A stretch of DNA of 64,000 bases from JAVKMO01 sp031539345 (GCA_031539345.1 JAVKMO010000009.1:20356-84355), one strand, 5' to 3'; shown: positions 26,962 to 36,194, counted from the first letter of the stretch. Program-made: numbers and translations. The notes: generated from the letters alone by a model not told the origin.

Positions 26962-28592
26962 ATGATGCAAACAAACTTATTTGGGAATACACAAAGGCTT
27001 ACAGAGACAATCGAAAAGGCTGCTGCAACGGCAAATGTTTCATCGGCAACCATTCGCAATTGGATTAAAACGGGCTACCTCAAGCAAGTTACAAAAGGAT
27101 CAATTACAAAAGAATCGCTTGACAATTTCATGTTACATATTGCAGGCAAAGAGAAATTAAATGCAAGGGCAAACAAACAATTAAAAGATAATCATGACCA
27201 TAAAATTTTATCAAATGAAATAAACCTTTTAATTCAAAAATTTAGTGGAGATGCAATCGGCAATGAATATGAAAAGTGTCTTTCCGATTCTTATCGCAAC
27301 AAAGAAGGCATCTACTACACTCCTTCGTGGGTAGTTAAGGATATGTTGAAAGGCATCAAAATCAGTAATGAGTTTACTTTTTTAGACCCTTGTTGTGGAT
27401 CAGGTAATTTTTTAATTGAAGCAATTAAGTTGGGGATCCGACCTGAAAATGTTTATGGATTTGATATAGACGACAATGCGGTTTTGATAGCAAAAGAACG
27501 GATTAAACAAGAGTGTGGCTTTGAGACATTAAATATCAAACAAGGTGATTTTCTTCAAGAAGCTTTGAATTTGAAACAAGAGAATTTACATTTCAATTTC
27601 ATATTCACTAATCCGCCTTGGGGTAAAAAAATTAATAAAACAGAAAAGAAACAATTTGCGTCTATTTACAGTTGTGGAAATAGTATAGACACAACTTCTT
27701 TATTTATGGCTGCAAGTTTAAACATACTTGAAAAAGGTGGGTTGTTAGGATTTTTAGTACAAGAAGCATTTTTTAACATTACAGTTTTTGAAGACATCAG
27801 AAAAAAAATTATTGCAAAACAAATTTTACGATTTATTGATTACGGCAAAGCCTTTAAGGGGCTTGTAACAAAGGCACAAGGTCTTGTTATTGAAAATGCG
27901 GAACAATATGATGAAAAAAAAATAGAGTGTAGTTCGACTACTTCTACATTTTTCAGAAGTTTATATTCTTTCAAAAACAATCCGAAAACAATTTTCAATT
28001 TTTCAACAACTGAAGATGAAGCACAAGTTATTGATAGACTTTTTGCAATCAAACACATTACCTTGAAAGGACAAGCCAATTGGGCATTAGGAATTGTAAC
28101 AGGCAATAATGAACAATATTGTAGCACCACAAAGAAAGAAGGATATGTTCCAATTTACAAAGGTTCTGATGTTACAACAAGTGGACTGAAAGAGCCTACT
28201 ACATTCATATTAGACGACTTTTCTAATTTTCAACAAGTTGCTCCATTAGGAATGTATCATGCGAAAGAAAAACTCATTTACAAATTTATCTCTTCTGACT
28301 TGTGTTTTTATTGCGATACACAGCAAAAATATATATTGAATAGTGCCAATTTACTCATCCCTGTAAACCTCAACATAACATGTAAACAACTTGCGTCATT
28401 ACTCAATAGTAAAATCATCAACTGGCTTTTCAAAAACTATTTTCAACGCATAAAGTTTTGCGAGGGGACTTAGAATTATTACCTATTCATGTAGATTATT
28501 TTAGTTATCATCATGATTTTAATGAAGAGAAATACTTGAACTATTTACAAATCGAAAAAACTAACGATGGAACTTTCAGAATTAAAAACTAA
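26962..28592 (+). pseudogene. Type II N6-adenine DNA methyltransferase, frameshifted near its C-terminus
   Basis: Adenine methyltransferase of a type II restriction-modification system. The N-terminus has a MerR-like helix-turn-helix (VSSATIRNWIKTGYL, residues about 29-43). The catalytic part has motif I (LDPCCGSGNFLIEA) and motif IV (FTNPPWGK), and the target-recognition region follows. The main frame ends at 28473 after FCEGT, but one base less or more near 28446-28450 joins it to a frame reading HKVLRGDLELLPIHVDYF, the usual end of such proteins, to 28592. I read this as a one-base deletion. The truncation removes only about 50 residues, so some activity may remain. The restriction gene overlaps its end. 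Confidence 0.75.
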
Positions 28593-29285
28593 AATTATTA
28601 AATCATTTACAGGTTCAATAGACGAACTTACGCAGTCCTTGAAATTGCCGAAAGTGATGATTCTGTTTTTCCTTTCAACGAATATGAGCATTTGATTTGT
28701 AATTTGATAGAAAAAGGCGGTCTCACTTATCATCAATACATAGATATTAGAACAGAATATATCAGTGCGAATCCTAACCTTTGGATTTTTGAAATTTCTG
28801 CTCCAAGAGGGTTTGGTGAAAAATTTGCACAGACTTATGTGCAAGGGAAATGTTCAAAATTGAAATCACCCAATAAAAAAATTGACCCAAAATATTCAGG
28901 AGACTATGATTTGTGGTTAGATGGAATTAAAATAGAAGTAAAAGCATCAAGAGCGGTTGATAGCAATAGTCAAGAGCCTCTTTATATGAAAGCACTGTCT
29001 CGTGATACAACAAAAAAATTCATCATGAACTTTCAACAACTCAAACCTCAATGCTGTGATGTTTTTGTTTGGGTTGCCGTATTTAGGGACCAAATCATTC
29101 TTTGGGTAATGAACAGCAAATCGGTATTAGACAATCCGTCGTATTCAAAAGGGCAACATAGAGGAAATAAGGGAAATGAAGGTCAGCTTCATATTACACA
29201 AGACAATATTAAAGACTTGAAAAAATTTCAATTACGTAGTGATAATTTAGAAAAAGCAATACGAAATGCTGCGAGATTAAATTAA
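28567..29285 (+). pseudogene. Type II restriction endonuclease, frameshifted near its N-terminus
   Basis: Partner of the preceding methyltransferase. It begins at ATG 28567 (MELSELKTKIIKSFTGSIDEL) and loses one base near 28629-28632. The other frame then continues as AVLEIAESDDSVFPFNEYEH and on to the stop at 29285, about 238 residues in all. The nuclease core is seen in SGDYDLWLDGIKIEVKASRA, a PD-(D/E)xK pattern with the acidic residue and ExK in the right spacing. Translation could restart at the ATG at 28692 and keep the nuclease core. The recognition site cannot be predicted. The lesion in both genes suggests the system is decaying or switched. Confidence 0.72.
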
Positions 29286-29383
29286 CAACACAAAGACTAT
29301 TCAAAATTAGCAACCTCGTCAATGTTGTTTCTATACAAAAAATATCTTTCGTTTATTACACTTTAATCTATAAAAAGATAAGA

Positions 29384-29749
29384 ATGCAAAAGCACGTTTT
29401 AATCATCGACGACGACCCCGTTATTTTAATGTCTTTAGAGTTATTGCTCAAAAAAAATAATTATACCGTGCTGATTGGCAGAGACGGCTTAGAAGCAATT
29501 GAATTACTCAAAACATTTATGCCACAAGTGATTTTATTAGATATTATGATGCCCAATATGGACGGGTATGAATTGTGTCAATACATCAAAAATCAACCCA
29601 CATTACAACATATTAAAATTATATTTTTAAGTGCAAAATCAAAACAAGCCGACATTCAAAAAGGCTTAGCAATGGGTGCTGATGATTATTTTACAAAACC
29701 ATTTTCAAACAAACTTTTATTAGAAAAAGTTGCTGCTTTGACAACATAA
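29384..29749 (+). CDS. Single-domain response regulator
   Basis: A 121-residue stand-alone CheY-like receiver domain. The acidic pocket is IDDDP (residues 8-12), the phosphoacceptor is Asp53 in LLDIMMPNMDG, and the conserved Lys105 is in FTKPF. There is no output domain, so it must act through a partner protein. No histidine kinase is nearby. The acyl-CoA synthetase gene starts 26 bp after it, and a receiver gene beside an acetyl- or propionyl-CoA synthetase is a common arrangement, so it may help to regulate carboxylate use. Confidence 0.92.
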   Translation: MQKHVLIIDDDPVILMSLELLLKKNNYTVLIGRDGLEAIELLKTFMPQVILLDIMMPNMDGYELCQYIKNQPTLQHIKIIFLSAKSKQADIQKGLAMGADDYFTKPFSNKLLLEKVAALTT

Positions 29750-29775
29750 ATTATGTTGATTTTAAACTTTTCAAG

Positions 29776-31677
29776 ATGGAAAAATACACTGAACATTATA
29801 CCTCAAGCATAAAAGAAAAAGAATTGTTTTGGAAAAAACAAAGCCAACACATTGCTTGGTTTAAAGAACCCGAAAAAATTTTAACCGAAAACAAAAAAGG
29901 GTTTTATAGATGGTTTGCAGACGGCGAACTCAACACTTGCTATTTGTGTTTAGACGTACACGTAAAAAATGGATTTGGGCATCAAGTTGCTGTCTATTAT
30001 GATTCACCTGCTTTAAATAGCAAACGTGCATATACGTATGCAGAACTTTTATCTCTTGTAGAAAAATTTGCTGGTGCCTTATCCAGCAGGGGTGTGCAAA
30101 AAGGAGACCGTGTGATTATTTATATGCCCATGGTGATTGAAACCATGATTGCCATGTTAGCATGTGCACGCTTAGGAGCAATTCATTCTGTTGTTTTTGG
30201 TGGGTTTGCACCGCAAGAATTGGCAACACGTATTGATGACGCTCAACCAAAAATTATTATTACTGCTTCACATGGCATAGAATTTGAAAAAATCATTTCT
30301 TATAAACCCCTTTTAGATAAAGCCTTAGAATTAGCAACTTTTCAACCAAGTGCAACCATACTCTTACAAAGAGAAAAATTACAATGCGAACTCAATAACA
30401 AAAACGAATTTGATTTTTATACCCTCTTACAAAATGCAAACCCACACCCCTGCGTAAGCGTAAAAGGTAGCGACCCGCTTTATATTTTATATACTTCAGG
30501 CACAACGGGAAAACCAAAAGGCGTAGTGCGTGATAACGGCGGACACGCTGTTGCCTTGCGTTATAGTATGGAATATATTTATGATACAAAACCAGAAGAA
30601 ATATTTTGGGCGGCAAGTGATGTGGGTTGGGTTGTCGGACATTCTTATATTGTGTACGCCCCTTTAATACAGCGTTGCACAACCATTTTGTATGAAGGCA
30701 AACCAATTAAAACGCCCGATGCAGGAGCTTTTTGGAGAATTATTTCAGAATATCAAGTCAATACATTTTTTACCGCACCAACAGCAATAAGAGCAATAAA
30801 AAAAGAAGATAACGAAGGCGTTTTTTTAAAACAATATAATTTGTCTTGCTTAAAAAGATTATTCCTCGCTGGTGAACGCTGCGACCCACCAACTTTTGAT
30901 TGGATAAAAGCATTATTGCAAAAGCCTGTCATCGACCATTGGTGGCAAACTGAAAGCGGTTGGCCAATGCTTGGCATGACAACAAAAATTGATACAAGCA
31001 CAACAAAAAGAGGCAGTGCTGGAAAGCCAATTGCTGGATATGATGTAGTCATTTTGTCCGAAGAAGGAAAAAAATTAAATGCAAATGAGGAAGGTTTAGT
31101 TGCAATACAATTGCCACTTGCACCAGGCTGTTTATTAACGTTGTGGAATAATGACGAAGGATTTCAACAATCGTATTTAGACCAATTAAAAGGATATTAT
31201 ATAACCGGTGATGGCGGATTAAAAGATGACGAAAATTATTTTTTCATTATGGGTAGAATCGATGATGTCATCAACGTGTCTGGTCATCGCTTGAGTACAG
31301 GGCAAATGGAAGAAATTGTCGCCTCTCATACCGGCGTTGCCGAATGTGCAGTTGTGGGCATTGCAGACAAACTAAAAGGTCAAGTACCTATTGGTTTTGT
31401 TGTACTTAAAGATTCTTTTAAAGGCAATACAAATTTAATAGAAAGCGAATTAGCCAATTTGGTACGAGAAAAAATTGGGGCGATTGCTTGCTTTAAAAAT
31501 GTGCTGATTGTAAAACGTTTACCCAAAACACGAAGTGGAAAAATATTGCGAAAAATTATGCGTCATATCGCCGATGGAACAACCTTTCAAACGCCCGCAA
31601 CAATTGACGATCCGCTCATTTTAGAAGAAATAAAAACAGAACTGTCGAATGCAAAAATTGGTCTTGCATTTGAATAA
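29776..31677 (+). CDS. prpE: Propionyl-CoA synthetase (acetyl-CoA synthetase family)
   Basis: AMP-forming acyl-CoA synthetase of 633 residues that activates a short-chain acid with ATP and CoA. The adenylate-forming motifs are YTSGTTGKPKG (about residues 238-248), WWQTESGWPM (about 391-400) and the catalytic lysine in TRSGKILRKI near residue 598. The segment DVGWVVGHSYIVYAPL with YEGKPIKTPDAGAFWRII is closer to PrpE than to Acs, which has a different loop here, so I favour propionate as substrate; acetate remains possible. Its last 41 coding bases are duplicated at the far end of insert 2. A hairpin lies across and just after the stop codon. Confidence 0.85.
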   Translation: MEKYTEHYTSSIKEKELFWKKQSQHIAWFKEPEKILTENKKGFYRWFADGELNTCYLCLDVHVKNGFGHQVAVYYDSPALNSKRAYTYAELLSLVEKFAGALSSRGVQKGDRVIIYMPMVIETMIAMLACARLGAIHSVVFGGFAPQELATRIDDAQPKIIITASHGIEFEKIISYKPLLDKALELATFQPSATILLQREKLQCELNNKNEFDFYTLLQNANPHPCVSVKGSDPLYILYTSGTTGKPKGVVRDNGGHAVALRYSMEYIYDTKPEEIFWAASDVGWVVGHSYIVYAPLIQRCTTILYEGKPIKTPDAGAFWRIISEYQVNTFFTAPTAIRAIKKEDNEGVFLKQYNLSCLKRLFLAGERCDPPTFDWIKALLQKPVIDHWWQTESGWPMLGMTTKIDTSTTKRGSAGKPIAGYDVVILSEEGKKLNANEEGLVAIQLPLAPGCLLTLWNNDEGFQQSYLDQLKGYYITGDGGLKDDENYFFIMGRIDDVINVSGHRLSTGQMEEIVASHTGVAECAVVGIADKLKGQVPIGFVVLKDSFKGNTNLIESELANLVREKIGAIACFKNVLIVKRLPKTRSGKILRKIMRHIADGTTFQTPATIDDPLILEEIKTELSNAKIGLAFE

Positions 31678-31692
31678 CAGGATGGTGTCATT
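31637..31692. repeat. Direct repeat copy 1: acyl-CoA synthetase 3' end (insert 2 left edge)
   Basis: This 56 bp segment includes the end of prpE, its TAA stop and a hairpin (31673-31692). It recurs in the same orientation at 36284-36339, 4647 bp away, with two mismatches (31681 and 31689). The match ends at the foot of the hairpin. It brackets the four-gene insert 2 in the same way that the pth duplication brackets insert 1. Confidence 0.95.
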
Positions 31693-31723
31693 CTTCTCAA
31701 CCATTGCTTTTTTTATATGACAT

Positions 31724-32351
31724 TTATTGCGTAATCGTAAAGTCTTGTGTGCTTTTTACTTCGTCATTCGTCGTATTTATATCTTTTATTCCAATTTTAA
31801 AAACGCCTGTGCTAATATTTGGAAGCGAGTTGTTAATGACAAAAGTTAAAGAAGTTGCACTGCTACTATAAGCCGCAAGATTGATACCACCAAGAGAAAT
31901 CATCATTTTACTTTTATCTGTATTAAACCCTGTACCCGTTATTGTAATCGTTTCTGTATTATTGTTGGATAAACTAAAAGTTTTAGGATTGATCTCTGTA
32001 ATTGTGATTGGGTTAGATGAGGTGATGGTAAAATCTTGTGTGCTTTTAACCGATTGAGAAGTTTTGGTATTGAGTACTTCTAATTTTTGCGTACCTACTG
32101 TTGCAGTTGGAGACACATAAAATTTGAGTTGAAGTGGCGGAGTTTGGCTGCATATTCACACCGCCTACATTGATAAGCATTGCCGTTACACTTGCTTCAA
32201 AGTTAGTGCCTGTTAATGTAACTTCAGTTAAACTACCAGCTTGAACAGTAGTTGGGCTGATGTTCGTGATGGTCATAGAATTTTCGGTTTTTGTACATTG
32301 TGTCAATAATACCGCTGCAACTAAAATGCTGATTAGAATAGTCTGTTTCAT
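31724..32351 (-). pseudogene. IPT/TIG-domain lipoprotein with a frameshift
   Basis: A surface lipoprotein with two Ig-like IPT/TIG domains. The start at 32351 opens a lipoprotein signal (MKQTILISILVAAVLLTQC, Cys19) and the first TIG domain (ITNISPTTVQAGSLTEVTLTGTNF). Near 32125-32140 the frame is lost, and the remainder of domain 1 (YVSPTATVGTQKLEVLN) and all of domain 2 (ITEINPKTFSLSNNNTETITITGTGF) continue in another frame to 31724. The shift equals one extra base or two missing bases. Both domains end with STQDFTIT, showing an internal duplication. As assembled, only the first 100 residues would be made. Its leader is nearly identical to those of the C10 peptidase and the aldehyde dehydrogenase. 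Confidence 0.75.
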
Positions 32352-32396
32352 AAGAATTCAATTTTAAAGGTGAAAAAAGAGAAATGAAAAAGTTGT

Positions 32397-33632
32397 TTAA
32401 CGGATTGTTGGATACGCATATACATTTTTATAATTATCTAAAATGATTTTTCCATTTACTACCGCAATGCTTGAAGCCCAAATATGAAAAGGTTTGCCAT
32501 CGGGCGTGGTCTCCATTTTTAAAAGCGATTCTCCTGTTTCTGCGTCTATTGCTCGCAACCTTGTACCCTCTTCTACATAATAAATAACGCCATTATGTAA
32601 TACCATATTGCTGGAAGCATTAGAACCAGATGCCACCTCTTTTAATAATTTTCCATCTTGTTTATTATAGATGTATAATTTATTCGATGGAGTTGTATAA
32701 TAAACCTTATCGCCAAAAACAAAGTGTCTGCCTTGTTGTAAATTTATTTGCCACAGTAATTTTCCATTATTGACATTAAGAGCAAATAATTTTAACTGAG
32801 CAGTAAAGTCAAAATTGTTTAAAGACTGCAAGACACAAACACTATCTAAAAATAACTTTTTATTAATAGAAGACGTTTGCTTAAATACTTCTACTCCGTC
32901 GTAAACATATTTCTGTTGCGTAATGTTATATAGGCTTATTTTATCTATGTTTTTCTTTCTATCATTAGAATCAATGTCTATAAAATGAATCAACACACAC
33001 ACATCTTCAGCACTATTTATAAACGGTATAGGAGGAAACAGATTGTAATATGACGTGATATTATTTTCAGAAGAATGTTTGGTTTGATGTTTCACTTCTG
33101 GAATAGTTGTAAATGCCCCATCGTTAAAGTCATTAATGTTGCCATAATGCACTTGTCCTGTAGACCATTTAAACCAATAATCACGAATGCTTTTCATGTC
33201 ATTGACATTAAAGTTATCTGCATCCTCTATCGCATTTATTTGCTTTTTTTTTCCATTGTTAATATCTATTCTGTACACGTTGGCTTTTTCTGCAAAATAC
33301 CAATAGTTATCTTTGATGCATGGGGAGCGTCTCCCTATAGACAAAAATCCTGCAATTCCATTATGTATGAGTTCCCAATTTTTTTTTCCATTATCTGTAT
33401 TGATGCTATAAAACAGAGCATTCTTGTTTTTATTTCCAGGAACAATGACATTGTTTCCATATACAGGATATTCATCAAAAAAATGACCTCTTTGGTTTTT
33501 GTCATCAAAATTATTTCTATCAAAGGAATTAAAACTCCATAAGGGGTCTCTATATTCGACTTGTTTAGAACAAGTGCAAGAGCACAACAATATCGTTATG
33601 CTCATTGCAAAAAATAGATTATTTACTATCAC
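32397..33632 (-). CDS. PQQ-like beta-propeller lipoprotein, 5' end frameshifted
   Basis: About 410 residues with PQQ-enzyme-type propeller repeats, such as LFYSINTDNGKKNWEL, LFALNVNNGKLLWQINL and LRAIDAETGESLLKME. These proteins are usually scaffolds or sugar/quinoprotein-like surface proteins. The visible starts (GTG 33632, ATG 33605) give a signal lacking basic residues. An ATG at 33667, one base after the upstream stop, reads Met-Lys-Leu then a stop. With one more T there it would run MKLLITFKKINPVIVNN into the existing signal and LLCSC lipobox, a far better N-terminus. I infer a one-base loss and a true start at 33667. Expression as assembled is doubtful. Confidence 0.72.
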   Translation of the reverse strand: MIVNNLFFAMSITILLCSCTCSKQVEYRDPLWSFNSFDRNNFDDKNQRGHFFDEYPVYGNNVIVPGNKNKNALFYSINTDNGKKNWELIHNGIAGFLSIGRRSPCIKDNYWYFAEKANVYRIDINNGKKKQINAIEDADNFNVNDMKSIRDYWFKWSTGQVHYGNINDFNDGAFTTIPEVKHQTKHSSENNITSYYNLFPPIPFINSAEDVCVLIHFIDIDSNDRKKNIDKISLYNITQQKYVYDGVEVFKQTSSINKKLFLDSVCVLQSLNNFDFTAQLKLFALNVNNGKLLWQINLQQGRHFVFGDKVYYTTPSNKLYIYNKQDGKLLKEVASGSNASSNMVLHNGVIYYVEEGTRLRAIDAETGESLLKMETTPDGKPFHIWASSIAVVNGKIILDNYKNVYAYPTIR

Positions 33633-33668
33633 GGGATTGATTTTTTTGAATGTTATTAAAGCTTCATA

Positions 33669-35054
33669 CTATCTACGAGCTGCATAGAACAAATCGCCCC
33701 TATCCTCAACCCCATTAATTCTTCCACCATTCCAAATTCTTTCATTAAATATTTTTGTCATTTCATCGTGGTTTCCCATTTGGAGATGGTTTACTCCTTG
33801 GGCTTTTATGGTAATTGCATTGCGGCTCCATGCTTGACCTTCACCAATTTGCGAGGAGATGGGTACTATTCCGTCAGAAGGCAATAATGTCAGTTCTTGA
33901 TACTCTCCGGTTACTAACTCCCAAAACACATTCCAAAAACAAGTAACAATACTGACCACATAAGACACTGCTTTGCAGAGCCACGAAAACCAACCCCATT
34001 TGCTACATTTCCATGAGCTTTCATATCGGTTCTCTGTAAGACAATTCCACACTTTTGCTAAACGCCAAAAAGACCATTTTTTGGTATCCCAACGATAAGC
34101 ATTCAAGACATCTGTATGATATTGTGCATCACCGTTGCCCCCATTTTTAAAATAATGGTGGGCTTGATATGATTCATAAGCAACATATGCAAATTTGGGA
34201 TGCCCAAAAGCCATTCCTGTTGCAGCAAGCCCAGCGCCTAAATAGATCCAAGACAAAACATTGATGGTAGAAGGAGTAGGAACGACATTCATAGAATATA
34301 AAGTATTCCAAGAAACAGGAGTTGTCTCATTTCCATAAATATGAATTTTTGGAGTTGACGTTGTTGTGGAATTAAACTTCTGTGTATAGGTGCTATTTTC
34401 AAACAAATCGTCGGTTGTTGCTCTTTCTATTGGAGAGAATATTGATTGACCAATTCCAACTGTCAGATCCATACTAGCCGAAAAAAGAGACTCGTATGCA
34501 AAATATATATTTAAAGAATTAACAAATGCTCCTATTTCTGGTGGGGCGTGAAAACCTACAACAAACACTCCTGAAACCAATGGACGCAAGAGCTGGTAGT
34601 AAGTATTGCTCAAAAATGTATTCGGATAATAAGGATCGGCTACTCTTGCTCCTTTCAATGGGGAACCAACAGTAATAATGCCGTCTAAATATTTTTCATT
34701 CGGATGATTAACATCAATGTCTCTTAATGCCATCCCTCCCATACTATGACCAATAGCGATACCTTTTGTTTGTGTCCCGCTTTGTTTTACAATTTCTTTT
34801 GCATAATTAGATACGCCGCTTTTATATGTTTCTTTATAATCTGTTACTAAAGAAGAAAGTTTTCTCTCTGTTTGAAATTCAGACGCATATCGATGAGCCC
34901 AAATACTTTTTTTCCCTCCATCTGTATGTCCATTAAGCCCATGAACCCAAACTACTTTTTTTTCTTGGCTGTATAAAAAAGAGAATATTAAAAAATTAAC
35001 CGTTAAAAAAATAGCAACCCATTTTGTAAAAAAGGCAGAATTATATGTACACAT
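33669..35054 (-). CDS. Exported lipase-like alpha/beta hydrolase
   Basis: A 461-residue protein with an N-terminal signal or membrane anchor (residues 10-29) and an alpha/beta-hydrolase fold. WVHGLNGHTDGGKKSIWA carries the oxyanion-hole HG. The nucleophile is Ser104 in AIGHSMGGMALR. The likely acid is the Asp in LLPSDGIVPISS, and the His is in GVNHLQMGNHDEM. The arrangement resembles PGAP1-like and triacylglycerol lipases acting on lipid esters. A tryptophan- and cysteine-rich stretch at about residues 335-385 is hydrophobic and unusual, perhaps a lid or membrane-binding region. It lies between the poly-C gene and the propeller gene in one apparent operon. Confidence 0.8.
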   Translation of the reverse strand: MCTYNSAFFTKWVAIFLTVNFLIFSFLYSQEKKVVWVHGLNGHTDGGKKSIWAHRYASEFQTERKLSSLVTDYKETYKSGVSNYAKEIVKQSGTQTKGIAIGHSMGGMALRDIDVNHPNEKYLDGIITVGSPLKGARVADPYYPNTFLSNTYYQLLRPLVSGVFVVGFHAPPEIGAFVNSLNIYFAYESLFSASMDLTVGIGQSIFSPIERATTDDLFENSTYTQKFNSTTTSTPKIHIYGNETTPVSWNTLYSMNVVPTPSTINVLSWIYLGAGLAATGMAFGHPKFAYVAYESYQAHHYFKNGGNGDAQYHTDVLNAYRWDTKKWSFWRLAKVWNCLTENRYESSWKCSKWGWFSWLCKAVSYVVSIVTCFWNVFWELVTGEYQELTLLPSDGIVPISSQIGEGQAWSRNAITIKAQGVNHLQMGNHDEMTKIFNERIWNGGRINGVEDRGDLFYAARR

Positions 35055-35084
35055 AAAAACAAATTAGTTGTTAAAAAAAAAAGG

Positions 35085-36194
35085 TTAAAGATTATTGATG
35101 ACCTGAACATTTTCATAAACGGTTTGTGTGTTCACAACTTTGTCTGAATTGGTTATTGGGTCGGTTTCATAAACTTCTTGATGGCTTGCCTCTATTTCTT
35201 GTTTGTCATTATGTTTGTATCGCGTGGTCATAATCAACTTATCATTTCCTTCATAAAGCATCTGCCCCAATAATTGTTGCGTACTTGTGTCTATGAGTTT
35301 TATTTCTTGCTTATTAGAAGGATCTTTTCCTGCTAATGCTTGGTCAATGTTTTCTTGTCGTTTTACATTGTCAGGATCTTTTGCTATTTCTTCAGGTGTC
35401 AATTCTCGTCCACCCTTATATTTCGGAGAAGGAATATTATCTTTTAAAAGTGGTTTTCTTATCACCATAATACCTTTATCATAAGCAATTTCGGCTTTTT
35501 GTCTTTTCTCTATCGCTAAAAAACAAGGATTAAAATATTGCTTCGCACTAATGCTTAAAGGAAATAACAAGTGTTCTAACTTGAGTTTGTCTTTGATAAA
35601 GAAATCAGTTTGCGCTAATTGTACTAATTCTTTAAAATCAGGCAAATTGACTGCTTGTGTTAAAAGTAATTCTCCTTGACGATTATATACATTCATCGTT
35701 TTTGGCGTAATTTCAAAGCGTACGGCTTCTACAGATTCTGCATTGGGGGCTTGTGGGCTTAAAGAAACAATACCACGAATATTTTGTTTCGGCGTAAGTT
35801 TCAACATCTTCATTTTAAAATCACCATTTTTGTAAACATAAACCTCATGCCGCATTCTTTGAATATGTGGAATGGTCGAAATTTTATCAATGTTTTCAGA
35901 ATGTTTAAAAGCGTCTTTATTATTAACAATTTCCGAGAAAGTTGATGTCTCTGCTTCGTAGCTCACATAAACCGCTACATCATTCGGCAAGTCAGCTTTT
36001 GTTAAGGCCGTATCAGAATTGTTTTTGGGGTCAATTTTATTGCAAGAATAAATCACAATGCCTCCACTGAATAACAATAACAAACTTCCTGCATACCATT
36101 TTTTATATCGAATAAAATGGGCTGCTTTAAGCATTTGTTTTTGAGCCTTTGGATTAAAGAAAAATGGGGGGGGGGGGATAGAATTTCTTTTCAT
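35085..36194 (-). CDS. Membrane-anchored lipoprotein-like protein with a phase-variable poly-C tract
   Basis: A 369-residue protein with no recognised family. From ATG 36194 the frame reads MKRNSI, four prolines coded by a C12 run, then FFFNPK, a basic segment and a hydrophobic stretch ending IVIYSC (Cys51). From Met21 (ATG 36134) the same stretch would be an ordinary lipoprotein signal. The remainder is hydrophilic and likely periplasmic or surface-exposed, with a repeated Lys/Asp/Asn-rich tail. It is the first gene of the insert 2 operon. With 12 C the frame is open from 36194. With 11 or 13 the upper start would be cut off, leaving only internal initiation. Confidence 0.7.
   Translation of the reverse strand: MKRNSIPPPPFFFNPKAQKQMLKAAHFIRYKKWYAGSLLLLFSGGIVIYSCNKIDPKNNSDTALTKADLPNDVAVYVSYEAETSTFSEIVNNKDAFKHSENIDKISTIPHIQRMRHEVYVYKNGDFKMKMLKLTPKQNIRGIVSLSPQAPNAESVEAVRFEITPKTMNVYNRQGELLLTQAVNLPDFKELVQLAQTDFFIKDKLKLEHLLFPLSISAKQYFNPCFLAIEKRQKAEIAYDKGIMVIRKPLLKDNIPSPKYKGGRELTPEEIAKDPDNVKRQENIDQALAGKDPSNKQEIKLIDTSTQQLLGQMLYEGNDKLIMTTRYKHNDKQEIEASHQEVYETDPITNSDKVVNTQTVYENVQVINNL
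36166..36177. repeat. Homopolymer of 12 G (poly-C on the coding strand)
   Basis: Twelve consecutive G on the plus strand fall in codons 6-10 of the minus-strand gene that starts at 36194. In such an AT-rich genome a run of twelve G/C is most unlikely by chance; the next longest I noticed is six. Poly-G/C tracts of 8-14 at gene starts are well-known slipped-strand switches in Campylobacter, Helicobacter and Neisseria. Confidence 0.95.
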
